Shown here: positions 1 to 7,654 of the stretch, one piece after another | Layout: each line of letters starts with the position of its first letter | Position numbering within the stretch: position 1 is the stretch's first letter | NCBI RefSeq assembly: GCF_003384725.1 | Contig: NZ_QNVV01000007.1 | Span: 1-64,000, forward strand | Length of the DNA stretch: 64,000 bases | Origin: Chryseobacterium pennipullorum | Lineage (GTDB): Bacteria > Bacteroidota > Bacteroidia > Flavobacteriales > Weeksellaceae | Direction: 5' to 3' | Notes under the pieces: model-generated | Told to the model about the DNA's origin: nothing | What the model saw: the letters and a program-made list of their open reading frames with translations, nothing else | Databases searched by the model: none | Translations under genes and position numbers: made by a program

Positions 1-9
1 AAAATAATA

Positions 10-71
10 AAAAGTTATTTCCGTAAAATTTTTTGAGCTGTAAGGGCTCAAAATTTTCCAGAATAACTTTT
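10..71. repeat. Nested imperfect hairpin, possible terminator
   Basis: Outer arms AAAAGTTATT (10-19) and AATAACTTTT (62-71) are exact reverse complements. Inside them AAAATTTT..GAGC (25-38, with two extra T) pairs with GCTCAAAATTTT (46-57) around a short loop. The gene it would serve lies to the left of the window. It may be a bidirectional terminator or a small palindromic repeat; the bases between here and 211 hold nothing else I can recognise. Confidence 0.5.
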
Positions 72-211
72 TAACTTACACAGTTAGTGAGATACTACCT
101 AAAAACAGCTCCTTTTTATATTTTATTTTCCCACAGATTTCTCAGATGGGCACTGATGATTGCGATCATTGTAAATGCTTATGAAGTTAGAAAATTTCAA
201 ACTCATACTCG

Positions 212-847
212 TTATCTTCTATCTTTCATTACATCACTTTTCTGGTAAGCGTCAATCTTTTGATAAGAATCATTTTTCTCTTTTTCTTTTTTATCGGAAA
301 TCAGAATTCCAAACAGGTGATCGATTTCATGCTGAAAAATAACGGCTGTAAATCCTTCTACTATTTCTGAGTATTTCTGTCCTTTCAAATCCACATATTC
401 CAACTGTATGACCTTACTGCGGTAAAACTGATCTCTAAACTCAGGAATAGACAGATCACCTTCAGGACCTAAATTCTGCAGATCAGACTTCCATACAATC
501 ACGGGATTGATAAAATATTCCAGCGGAGCTCCTTCTTTATCAAAACGCTGTACCCAGATAATTTTCCTGTTGATTCCCACCTGCGGTGCTGCAATTCCCA
601 CTCCACCATCTGTTGAAAGAAGAGATTCTTTCATTCTTTTGACCAGGACAGCCATATTCGGATCAAGAGGGTCCGCTTCTGAAGAAATGCTCAATAACGT
701 TTTATGTTGGCCGGCATCTGTTGTCTGATAGATAGGTAGCGCCGCATTGATATCTCCCTGGCTAATAATTGAAATCTCATGAGAAGTGAGCTTCTGGGCA
801 TTGAACAGTGTGATAAAGAAGATCAGCAGGATGGGTAATTTTTTCAT
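212..847 (-). CDS. Exported peptide deformylase-like protein (Cys-to-Asp in metal site)
   Basis: 211 aa. Residues 1-17 look like a signal peptide (MKKLPILLIFFITLFNAQ). The three peptide deformylase motifs are present: GVGIAAPQ (82-89), EGDLS (129-133) and HEIDH (173-177). In normal deformylases motif 2 is EGCLS and its Cys binds the catalytic metal with the two His of HExxH; here residue 131 is Asp, encoded by GAT (455-457), two base changes away from a Cys codon. True deformylases act on nascent chains in the cytoplasm, so an exported copy with an altered metal site is probably a paralogue with another role, perhaps hydrolysis of formyl- or acyl-peptides outside the cytoplasm. A TAnnTTTG box lies 17 bases upstream. 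The family call is secure; activity is unknown. Confidence 0.85.
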   Translation of the reverse strand: MKKLPILLIFFITLFNAQKLTSHEISIISQGDINAALPIYQTTDAGQHKTLLSISSEADPLDPNMAVLVKRMKESLLSTDGGVGIAAPQVGINRKIIWVQRFDKEGAPLEYFINPVIVWKSDLQNLGPEGDLSIPEFRDQFYRSKVIQLEYVDLKGQKYSEIVEGFTAVIFQHEIDHLFGILISDKKEKEKNDSYQKIDAYQKSDVMKDRR

Positions 848-864
848 GTTTTCTGAATATTATA

Positions 865-872
865 CAAAGGTA
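865..872 (-). promoter_or_regulatory. Predicted -7 box of the deformylase-like gene
   Basis: Read on the minus strand this is TACCTTTG, matching the Bacteroidota -7 consensus TAnnTTTG, with a short leader before the ATG at 847. Confidence 0.45.
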
Positions 873-952
873 AATATTGGAATCATAAAAATAGTTATTC
901 ATCTATCATTTTAAGTTTTGACTGAAGCCCATGGAGGGTGATATAAAAAATA

Positions 953-980
953 AACGGGCCAAAGCCCGTTGCTATTGAAT
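953..980. repeat. Palindromic repeat family B, copy 1
   Basis: AACGGGC, a 4-base loop (CAAA), GCCCGTT, then GCTATTGAAT. A second copy at 34531-34558 has the same layout and the same CTATTGAAT flank, but with a T-A pair replacing the third C-G pair of the stem. Confidence 0.6.
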
Positions 981-1049
981 ATCTGCAATTCAAAAATATT
1001 TAATTTGTGACAAAGATTTGCTCAGTCAGCACAATCTGTGAGGGCATCA

Positions 1050-1922
1050 TTAAAAAGTTTTAGTCATATCCCCGGGAATAATCAGATTAAAATCCGTTGG
1101 GACATACTCTTTGGCTGGAACTTTCAGTTCCGGATCTTCAGATTCGAAAACAGAGATTACCGCCATTTTCAGATGAGGATTTTTCTGTTTGATATACCAA
1201 TAGATTCCACCGAATTCTTTACTGTGATAGTTTCCGTTGTAATGGATAAATGTCTTTCCGGTTTTGAAATTGTCAAGGATAGATTCTGCCATGGTCGCAT
1301 CTTTTGTCGCCTGGGCAGAGATAAAATTCATCACTTTAGTCCCTTCTGCATGATCTCCCATCATGGCTTTCATTTCAGGATATCCCGGAGTGTCCAGAGT
1401 CACTTTAATGGGAAGCCTGGCAATGTATGTTTTCTCTTTTTCGGTAAGCTTATTTAAGGATTCAAGACCTTCCTTTGCAGTCTGCGAGGCATATCTTCTT
1501 GGGATATTTGTCGCGATGAAATTCAGCTTTTTATCTTTGGCAAAATCAACCAAAGGCTTATAATCCGTTGCATAATTATTCCATAAACGGGCTGAATCTT
1601 TTAATGTTTTGGCATCCAGTTTTCCGTTTAAATATTGGTTAAGCTGTGACTGGTTATCTCTTTCAAACATTTCAGCGCCCAGGATAAGCTGTCCGTTCTT
1701 TTTTTCATACAGTGCTTCTGTAATTTTGAGCTGCAGCCAGTGATTGATGGAACTGTTATGGTTTTCCCCGAAAAAAACCACATCGTAATCTGCCAGTTCC
1801 TTCACCAGTTTATCGGTTGACACCTCCTTTCCTTTTTTATCATAAAACTGAAAGGCTTTAAGATTCTGGGCATTCAATGAGCAGAATCCCGCCAGCAGCA
1901 TCACTATGAAAATATTCTTCAT
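1050..1922 (-). CDS. ChaN-like heme-binding protein (DUF399/Tiki-like)
   Basis: 290 aa with an N-terminal signal peptide ending near LNAQ (residue 19). The ChaN/Tiki hallmarks are the FFGENHN motif near residues 50-56, a GAEMFERDNQ segment and a late FIHYNGNYHSKEFGG segment with the second His/Asn cluster. ChaN proteins bind heme and are tied to iron-regulated uptake; related folds can be metallopeptidases. It lies 166 bases downstream of hmuS on the same strand, past a weak terminator, so it is either the distal gene of the heme operon or a separate unit of the same pathway. No lipobox Cys is visible, so a periplasmic soluble protein is likely. The role in periplasmic heme handling is inferred. 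Confidence 0.8.
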   Translation of the reverse strand: MKNIFIVMLLAGFCSLNAQNLKAFQFYDKKGKEVSTDKLVKELADYDVVFFGENHNSSINHWLQLKITEALYEKKNGQLILGAEMFERDNQSQLNQYLNGKLDAKTLKDSARLWNNYATDYKPLVDFAKDKKLNFIATNIPRRYASQTAKEGLESLNKLTEKEKTYIARLPIKVTLDTPGYPEMKAMMGDHAEGTKVMNFISAQATKDATMAESILDNFKTGKTFIHYNGNYHSKEFGGIYWYIKQKNPHLKMAVISVFESEDPELKVPAKEYVPTDFNLIIPGDMTKTF

Positions 1923-2036
1923 TTTATATATGTATTAATTTAAATAATCCCAAATTACACAAATCTCATCATACACTCCTGTATAAAAGCAGGTTCGATC
2001 ATGAGATCATGGGATTTCCATCTTTTACCATAAAAA

Positions 2037-2069
2037 AGACCGCTCTGCATTTTACAAACAAAACGGTCT
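2037..2069 (-). terminator. Weak terminator after hmuS
   Basis: AGACCG (2037-2042) pairs with CGGTCT (2064-2069). On the minus strand the stem is followed by a T run. The loop is large (21 bases), so read-through to the ChaN-like gene is possible. Confidence 0.45.
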
Positions 2070-2088
2070 GGTTCAAATTATCTAATTA

Positions 2089-3117
2089 TTATTGTTCTAA
2101 TGCTGCTACAAGATCCTTCCACTCCTGAAGCTCAGGAATTCCTGGTTTTCTTTTTCCAAAGAACTGAACGATAAAGTCACCTTCTTTGTTGAATACTTCA
2201 ATCGCGGTAACTTCTCCGTCTTCCGTCGGTTTTTTAACGATCCATGCTTCAGCAATTTTCGTTACATCCAGGTGCAAATTAAAATCAGGATCCATTATAT
2301 TGAACCACTGCTGATGCCAAAGTGTTTTCTTCACATTTCCGGTGTGAATTTGGATAATCCCTCTGTTGCCTACAAAAACCATGATCGGGGTATTCTTTTC
2401 GGATGCATCTTCAAGAATGTTTACCACTTTAGCATTGTCTATTTTTTTAGCAAATCCTTCCGGAGCCAGCCTTAAAGCCTGCGTTCTGCTTACGCCATAT
2501 TTTCTGGTCATCATGAAGAAATCATGGGTATCTTTTAATTCTGTCCATGCTTTCTTGAATCCTTCCACATCTATTTCTGCATCAGGTTTTTCTGCCTGTT
2601 TTGGAGCTGCTGCCTCAAAGGTAAAAGCCTGATTTTGATCTTCATCTTTAAATTTTTCTACAATCGCATCAAAAGCTTCTTCATTGCTGTTTTTTGTCAG
2701 GTAGATTTTGTGTAATGCCAATCCGTCTTTCCCAAAAAACTGAAGGCTTTTCTTATCTCCTTCTACGACTGCAAAGGCAAATCTCCAGTGATTAAGGAAA
2801 ATTCTAAGGTCGATATCTTCGCCCACGAAAAGCTGCGCGTGAGGACTGCTAAAATCACCATTCTGATACGTTCCCTTTCTTTCATGAACACATTCATCAT
2901 TACGGGTAAGAGCCATTACTTTTCCCAGTTGTTCTGCTTCTGTAAGGATCCCCGGGAAATCGGCCTTTAGAACCGTTACTCCTTCTCCTACATTGGTAAG
3001 CAACAGTTCAGCTTCGCTTACTCCCAGCTGTTCAGCAGCATTTCTTATTCTTACATGAGGGTTTTCTGCTTTCAAGGCTTCCCATTTTTCCTTTAGATCA
3101 TTCACTAATATGCTCAT
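2089..3117 (-). CDS. hmuS: Hemin-degrading factor HmuS/HemS family
   Basis: 342 aa, the usual length of HemS/ChuS/HmuS proteins, built of two similar halves (about 1-165 and 180-342), each starting with a helix of the LKEKW / FKKAW type and ending with a FFGK(D/R) segment. Members bind cytoplasmic heme delivered by the HmuTUV importer and either store it or open the ring to release iron. There is no signal peptide, in keeping with a cytoplasmic site. Its start is 4 bases after the stop of the methyltransferase, so it is translated from the same message. Identification rests on whole-length similarity to the family and on the operon. Confidence 0.9.
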   Translation of the reverse strand: MSILVNDLKEKWEALKAENPHVRIRNAAEQLGVSEAELLLTNVGEGVTVLKADFPGILTEAEQLGKVMALTRNDECVHERKGTYQNGDFSSPHAQLFVGEDIDLRIFLNHWRFAFAVVEGDKKSLQFFGKDGLALHKIYLTKNSNEEAFDAIVEKFKDEDQNQAFTFEAAAPKQAEKPDAEIDVEGFKKAWTELKDTHDFFMMTRKYGVSRTQALRLAPEGFAKKIDNAKVVNILEDASEKNTPIMVFVGNRGIIQIHTGNVKKTLWHQQWFNIMDPDFNLHLDVTKIAEAWIVKKPTEDGEVTAIEVFNKEGDFIVQFFGKRKPGIPELQEWKDLVAALEQ

Positions 3118-3121
3118 TATT

Positions 3122-3772
3122 TTACTTTTTTATGGTTAAAACTGTATAAATTCTTTGTATTGTTTCGTCTCCTGTTTTACTTTTGATCTGCTCTTCTTTT
3201 TCAGAAGTTTTCATTCTCTTAAAATGACTTTTGGAAATCAATTCTTCCATGTCACTGTTATTATAGAGGGTAAAGTCGTACGCTGTAAACGGAAGTTTCT
3301 CCATGAAGTCCTTTTGTGCAAACGTAAGGACAAATGTTCCGTCATCTTTAAGAACCCTGTAAATTTCGTTGAGAAAGGCTGCAGGATCTTTCCAGAAATA
3401 CACGGTATTGACCGTGAAAATCTTATCAAAAGATCCATCCTCAAAAGGCAGCTCCATTCCGTCATAGAGTATAAAATCTGCCTGACTTTCGAAGTCCTTA
3501 TTGATTCTTCTGGCTTCAGTATACATTGTTTCAGAGATATCAATTCCGGTATATTTCAGGTTGGTTGCCAGATGTATCAGGCTTTTCACATGGCCTGCAT
3601 TTCCGTGTCCTATTTCAAGGATGCGTTCATCATCTTCTATCAGTAGGGTTCTGATGCTTTCGAGAGTCATGCCAATATTGGTGGCATTCATCATTTCCCC
3701 TATTTCTATGCCTTTTTCTCCCTGGGGATTGGCAAGATTCTGTGCAAGGGTTTTGAGTTCTTCTTTTTCCAT
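3122..3772 (-). CDS. Class I SAM-dependent methyltransferase in the heme operon
   Basis: 216 aa. The methyltransferase core is plain: motif I ILEIGHGNAGH (about 51-61), acidic post-I segment GIDISETMYTEA (about 76-87), DGMELPFEDGSFDKIF (about 104-119) and the following YRVLKDDGTFVLTF strand (Methyltransf_11 type). It is locked into the heme operon, 2 bases after hmuV and 4 bases before hmuS. Known heme operons of other bacteria sometimes carry a radical-SAM heme methyltransferase (HutW/ChuW), but this protein is not of that kind: no CxxxCxxC is present. The substrate is unknown. Acting on heme, a heme breakdown product or a quinone are all possible, and the operon position makes the first two attractive. 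Confidence 0.85.
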   Translation of the reverse strand: MEKEELKTLAQNLANPQGEKGIEIGEMMNATNIGMTLESIRTLLIEDDERILEIGHGNAGHVKSLIHLATNLKYTGIDISETMYTEARRINKDFESQADFILYDGMELPFEDGSFDKIFTVNTVYFWKDPAAFLNEIYRVLKDDGTFVLTFAQKDFMEKLPFTAYDFTLYNNSDMEELISKSHFKRMKTSEKEEQIKSKTGDETIQRIYTVLTIKK

Positions 3773-3774
3773 GG

Positions 3775-4548
3775 TTATCCAAAAATGATCATTGGGTTAT
3801 TGGTAATGGGATGTTCGCAGATGGTACAGGGAAAGTTATACGCATGGCTGATATTTTCTGCAGTAAAAACCTCTTCCGGAGTTCCGTAGGCAGAAACTTT
3901 TCCTGATTTCATAAGCAAGATCTTATCTGCAAACTGTGCCGCGAGGTTCAGGTCATGCAAAACAACAATGGCACTATTGGCTTTTTGGGTGAATTTTTTG
4001 ATAATTTCCAGCGCTTTATATTGATGTTTAATATCCAGATTATTCAAAGGCTCGTCCAGAAAGACCAGTTTGTGGGTGATCTCGTTCTGTAGCTGAGCCA
4101 TCACTCTGGAAAGATGTACTCTTTGTTTTTCACCGCCGGAAAGGGTATTGTACTCTCGTTCTTTGAGGTGAAAAATATCTGTTTCGTACATCATATTGTT
4201 CATAGCTTCAAAGTCTTCTTTTCCCGGTTGGGCATCAAAGTAAGGGTATCTTCCCATCATTACAACGTCCTTCACTTCCAGAGGAATATCGTTGCTGTTA
4301 TGCTGGGAAAATTTTGCCTTATGTTTCGACAGCTCTTTGACATTCCAATCATAAATCGGCTTGTCTTTAAATAAAACCTTTTGTTTCGCTATTTTCACTT
4401 CATCCGCCAACACACTCAGCAGACTGGATTTTCCCGCTCCGTTGGGTCCCACGATTGCCAAAAACTCACCATATTCCAGAGAGACATCTACACCCTCTAA
4501 AATATGAAATTCTTTATGTTTATAATTGATCTGGTGTGCCTTGATCAT
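3775..4548 (-). CDS. hmuV: Heme ABC importer ATP-binding protein
   Basis: 257 aa. Walker A GPNGAGKSS (34-42), signature LSGGEKQRV (about 139), Walker B LVFLDEPLNNLD and the H-loop VLHDLNLA are all intact, as in the HmuV/FecE/BtuD class. It would energise import of heme across the inner membrane with HmuU and HmuT. Its ATG shares the A with the TAA stop of hmuU (TAATG), so the two are translationally coupled. The C-terminal CTICEHPITNNP segment is a typical ending of heme-type family members. Confidence 0.93.
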   Translation of the reverse strand: MIKAHQINYKHKEFHILEGVDVSLEYGEFLAIVGPNGAGKSSLLSVLADEVKIAKQKVLFKDKPIYDWNVKELSKHKAKFSQHNSNDIPLEVKDVVMMGRYPYFDAQPGKEDFEAMNNMMYETDIFHLKEREYNTLSGGEKQRVHLSRVMAQLQNEITHKLVFLDEPLNNLDIKHQYKALEIIKKFTQKANSAIVVLHDLNLAAQFADKILLMKSGKVSAYGTPEEVFTAENISHAYNFPCTICEHPITNNPMIIFG

Positions 4549-5588
4549 TACAGTGATTTTTTAAATTTAACCAAAATAGCGATAAAGATCGGTCCGCCCA
4601 TCAGTGCAGTCAGAATTCCGATAGGCAATTCGGACGGCGCCACAATGCTTCTACTGAAAGTATCAGCCGTCAGCAGTAAAATACTTCCACAGACTGCAGA
4701 CAAAGGCAGGATAAACGTATAATTGGATTTGAACAGCAGTCTTAAAATATAAGGGACAATAAGACCCACAAAACCAATTGTTCCTGAAAATGCCACACAG
4801 GTTCCTACCATCAAAGCTACAACAATAATGATCTGCTTTTTCAGTCTTTCTACATTGATTCCCAAATGCTGGGCATCTTTCTCGCCCAGCATCATTGCAT
4901 TAAGCGCTTTACCTTTGGGCAGCAAAATAATATAGGCGATAGCCAAAACGATGGCAAGGATGATATTCTTCGTCCATGTTGCGGCTGCCAGGCTTCCCAG
5001 ATTCCAGAATGTAAGATCCCTGAGCTGCTCATCTTTTGAAATATAGATCAGGAAACCGGTAATGGAAAAACCGATTGCCGTGATCGCCACGCCTGTTAAC
5101 AACATCATTACGACATTGGTTTTTCCACCACTTGTTGAAATCCTGTATACCAGCATCATGGATAGGAAAGACCCGATAAACGCGGCGATTCCTACCAGAG
5201 AAAACTGTACCGCTTCAGGAAGATACTGTTTGAAGTGCCCTCCTAAAACAATTGCAATTGCCGCCAGCAAGGTAGCTCCTGAGGTAAGCCCTATCAAATC
5301 CCCTGTCGCCAGCGGATTTTTAAAAAGCCCCTGCAGACTTGTTCCAGAAACCGCCAGCATACTTCCTATTAAAATAGCCATAATAATTCTGGCTGCCCTC
5401 ACGTCCCAAACCACATATTTATCACTTAAAGATAAATCCGGATCCCCCTGTATTACTTTTCCTAAAACTTCAAACGCGGATTTACCATTAAAATCGTAAA
5501 CTCCTGTATTAACAGACCATACTGCTATGATGGCAAGCAGTATGGTTGTTATGGTCATGTAAAAGTATAATTTACTTTGTGCTTTCAA
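4548..5588 (-). CDS. hmuU: Heme ABC importer permease (FecCD family)
   Basis: 346 aa, strongly hydrophobic with about ten membrane segments. It contains the FecCD landmarks: RAARIIMAILIGSMLAVSGT near residues 64-83, NPLATGDLIGLTSGA, and the C-terminal GFVGLIVPYILRLL coupling helix that contacts the ATPase. It imports heme together with HmuV and the binding lipoprotein HmuT. The start overlaps the end of hmuT by 17 bases and its stop overlaps the start of hmuV by one base, so all three are coupled. Confidence 0.93.
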   Translation of the reverse strand: MKAQSKLYFYMTITTILLAIIAVWSVNTGVYDFNGKSAFEVLGKVIQGDPDLSLSDKYVVWDVRAARIIMAILIGSMLAVSGTSLQGLFKNPLATGDLIGLTSGATLLAAIAIVLGGHFKQYLPEAVQFSLVGIAAFIGSFLSMMLVYRISTSGGKTNVVMMLLTGVAITAIGFSITGFLIYISKDEQLRDLTFWNLGSLAAATWTKNIILAIVLAIAYIILLPKGKALNAMMLGEKDAQHLGINVERLKKQIIIVVALMVGTCVAFSGTIGFVGLIVPYILRLLFKSNYTFILPLSAVCGSILLLTADTFSRSIVAPSELPIGILTALMGGPIFIAILVKFKKSL

Positions 5589-6450
5589 CTAATAATTTGT
5601 TTAATCCTACTGCTGCTTCTCCTAGTCTCGGCCCAAAACCTGAAACCAATCCTCCATCCATGGCGATGATCTTCTTATTTTTCCCTGCATTGGTCTGGGA
5701 AACGCCCGGCATTTTCAGGGCTCCTTCATTTCCTCCTGCTCCCTGTAATCCGGTTTCGAAAAAGAAAAGAACATCAGGATTTGCTTTTACAACCGCTTCT
5801 GGTGTCAATGGTTTGAAATCCTCAAAATCATTCACTGCATTTTCCCCTCCTGCAAGGTTGATAAGAGCAGACATTGGTGTATTTTTACCGGATACCATCA
5901 GCATATTTCCTCTGGCATAGATGAATAATACTTTGGGCTTTTTGGCGATGGGCTGTACCTGTTTCAGATCGGCATCAATCTTATCATTCAGTGCCTGATA
6001 ATTGGTATTTCCAAGCGCTTTGGCAACATCTGCAATTAATTTTTTAGTTCCGTCCACAGTATATTCCTGCTTGAAAACCTCAGCCTGGATTCCTGAAGAT
6101 TTGATTTTACCCAAGAGTTCAGGATTGATATCTTTATCAGAAGCCAGGATCAACGTAGGGCTAACCGCCATGATCGGCTCGATGGTCATAGATCGTACGT
6201 GGCCAAGATCCTTTGCTGTAGCCTTCAATGATGCAGGGTATGTGCTGGTCACATCTGTTCCTACGATTTCCTTTTCGTGTCCCAGGGCTGTTACGATTTC
6301 TGTAATACCTCCACTTAAGGTTACGATTTTATGATTGCTTTTAGGTGCTTCAGATGAAGCTTCCGTTGTATTTTCTTTTGTAGAGCCTTCTGCTTTTTTG
6401 CATGAGTAAACTGCGATAAGAACAGAGGCTGCAAGAATGAATTTTTTCAT
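5572..6450 (-). CDS. hmuT: Heme ABC importer substrate-binding lipoprotein
   Basis: 292 aa from the chosen ATG at 6450; an upstream in-frame ATG at 6486 would put twelve extra residues before the signal peptide and is unlikely. The start MKKFILAASVLIAVYSCKK is a lipoprotein signal with its Cys at residue 17. The periplasmic-binding fold of the FecB/HmuT type follows, with KIVTLSGGITEIVTALG near residues 40-56, DLGHVRSMTIEPIMAVSPTLIL, and a C-terminal GGLVSGFGPRLGEA segment. It passes heme from the outer-membrane receptor to HmuUV. It lies 67 bases after hmuY. Confidence 0.92.
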   Translation of the reverse strand: MKKFILAASVLIAVYSCKKAEGSTKENTTEASSEAPKSNHKIVTLSGGITEIVTALGHEKEIVGTDVTSTYPASLKATAKDLGHVRSMTIEPIMAVSPTLILASDKDINPELLGKIKSSGIQAEVFKQEYTVDGTKKLIADVAKALGNTNYQALNDKIDADLKQVQPIAKKPKVLFIYARGNMLMVSGKNTPMSALINLAGGENAVNDFEDFKPLTPEAVVKANPDVLFFFETGLQGAGGNEGALKMPGVSQTNAGKNKKIIAMDGGLVSGFGPRLGEAAVGLNKLLVESTK

Positions 6451-6517
6451 AGTAGGTTGTTTAAAGTTGATCATCACCTGTTTCAATGGTGAATACTCGA
6501 TATACAGTTATTATATT

Positions 6518-7642
6518 TTATAAGGGATCGAATACAAAATTAGGATAGCCACGCTCGCCATCTACATTCTTCATTTTATTAAACCTCAGCTTAAAGTAAA
6601 ACCCGTTGGCATCTTTTATCACAAAGAAGCGGTCTGAATAAACAAATGCACCTTGTACCTCTACAGTTCCTGTTGTGGTTCTCCATTTGTCGCCTATCGC
6701 TCTCTGATCGTTGGAAATAAACTTAGTGGCATCAATATCACTCAGTTTGAAATTTTTATACGCCTGATCCAGACTTCCCGTCACATTCACCTGATAAGCA
6801 CTTACCCCGGCAGCAGTATTGGTAATGACAAAATCTGCATAAAAATAGCTTCCCGCGCTCGAGGTCCCCATAAATACCTCATTGGTAAAAGTGGTGAACG
6901 CGATATCCCATTTCTTTTTCTCCGGCTGGATTTTAACGGTGCTTCCTGAATTGAAACTGAAAAAGCTAAAGTTATAAGCAGCATCTTTGGTAATGATGTA
7001 TTCTTTATAATCGGTATCGTTAAGATCTGCGTAGCGTATTTTATACCCGTTCGGAGCTCTTAGAATCTGAATTTTTTTCCATCCTCTTATATCTCCTGAC
7101 AAAGAAACTGATCCCGGTGGAATATTTGAATTGGCATCCAGTTTTCTCCCCAGATTAAGAAGATACACAGGATTGTCAGCATCATTCTCCTTTACCGGCT
7201 CAATTCCAGTCGTCTGGGTAAGAAAATTACCTGTAGGATTATCAATATACTGCAATACGGATGCACCAAAAGGTCCTACCTGAACCTCATTCATAAGATT
7301 TTGAACATCCGACTGCTTGACACTGTTTATTTGGGTAGCATTGGGAATTTTAGCAACAGCCATTGCAATGGAACCGTTGAGAATAACCCGGTATTCATCC
7401 CCTGAATAAAATCCTAAATCCCAATCAGTTCTTAGATTAACGGTTTGGTTAAGTTTTTTGGTTTCAGGGTTCATATCGCTTAGATCAAGCCAAACCTGGT
7501 TGGGCTGTCTTGCTCCCCCCACTCCAGGGTCCACAACAGAGCCTGTAATAGGAGGCACCGCCACCGGATCTTCATCAGCTGAAAGGCATGACTGTGCAGC
7601 GGTAAGAATGAACAGAAATGAAAATATGCTTAAATACTTCAT
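6518..7642 (-). CDS. hmuY: HmuY-family heme-binding lipoprotein
   Basis: 374 aa. Lipoprotein signal MKYLSIFSFLFILTAAQSC with the Cys at residue 19. The HmuY domain is indicated by DLSDMNPETKK, WDLGFYSGDEYRVILNGS near residues 75-90, the FSFNSG segment and KKWDIAFTTF near residues 245-253. In Porphyromonas, HmuY is a surface or secreted heme scavenger working with the receptor HmuR. Here it starts 12 bases after the receptor gene, so the two form the classic HmuY-HmuR pair. A second HmuY-like protein without a lipobox is encoded at 10860-12152. Confidence 0.9.
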   Translation of the reverse strand: MKYLSIFSFLFILTAAQSCLSADEDPVAVPPITGSVVDPGVGGARQPNQVWLDLSDMNPETKKLNQTVNLRTDWDLGFYSGDEYRVILNGSIAMAVAKIPNATQINSVKQSDVQNLMNEVQVGPFGASVLQYIDNPTGNFLTQTTGIEPVKENDADNPVYLLNLGRKLDANSNIPPGSVSLSGDIRGWKKIQILRAPNGYKIRYADLNDTDYKEYIITKDAAYNFSFFSFNSGSTVKIQPEKKKWDIAFTTFTNEVFMGTSSAGSYFYADFVITNTAAGVSAYQVNVTGSLDQAYKNFKLSDIDATKFISNDQRAIGDKWRTTTGTVEVQGAFVYSDRFFVIKDANGFYFKLRFNKMKNVDGERGYPNFVFDPL

Positions 7643-7654
7643 GATATATTTCTT

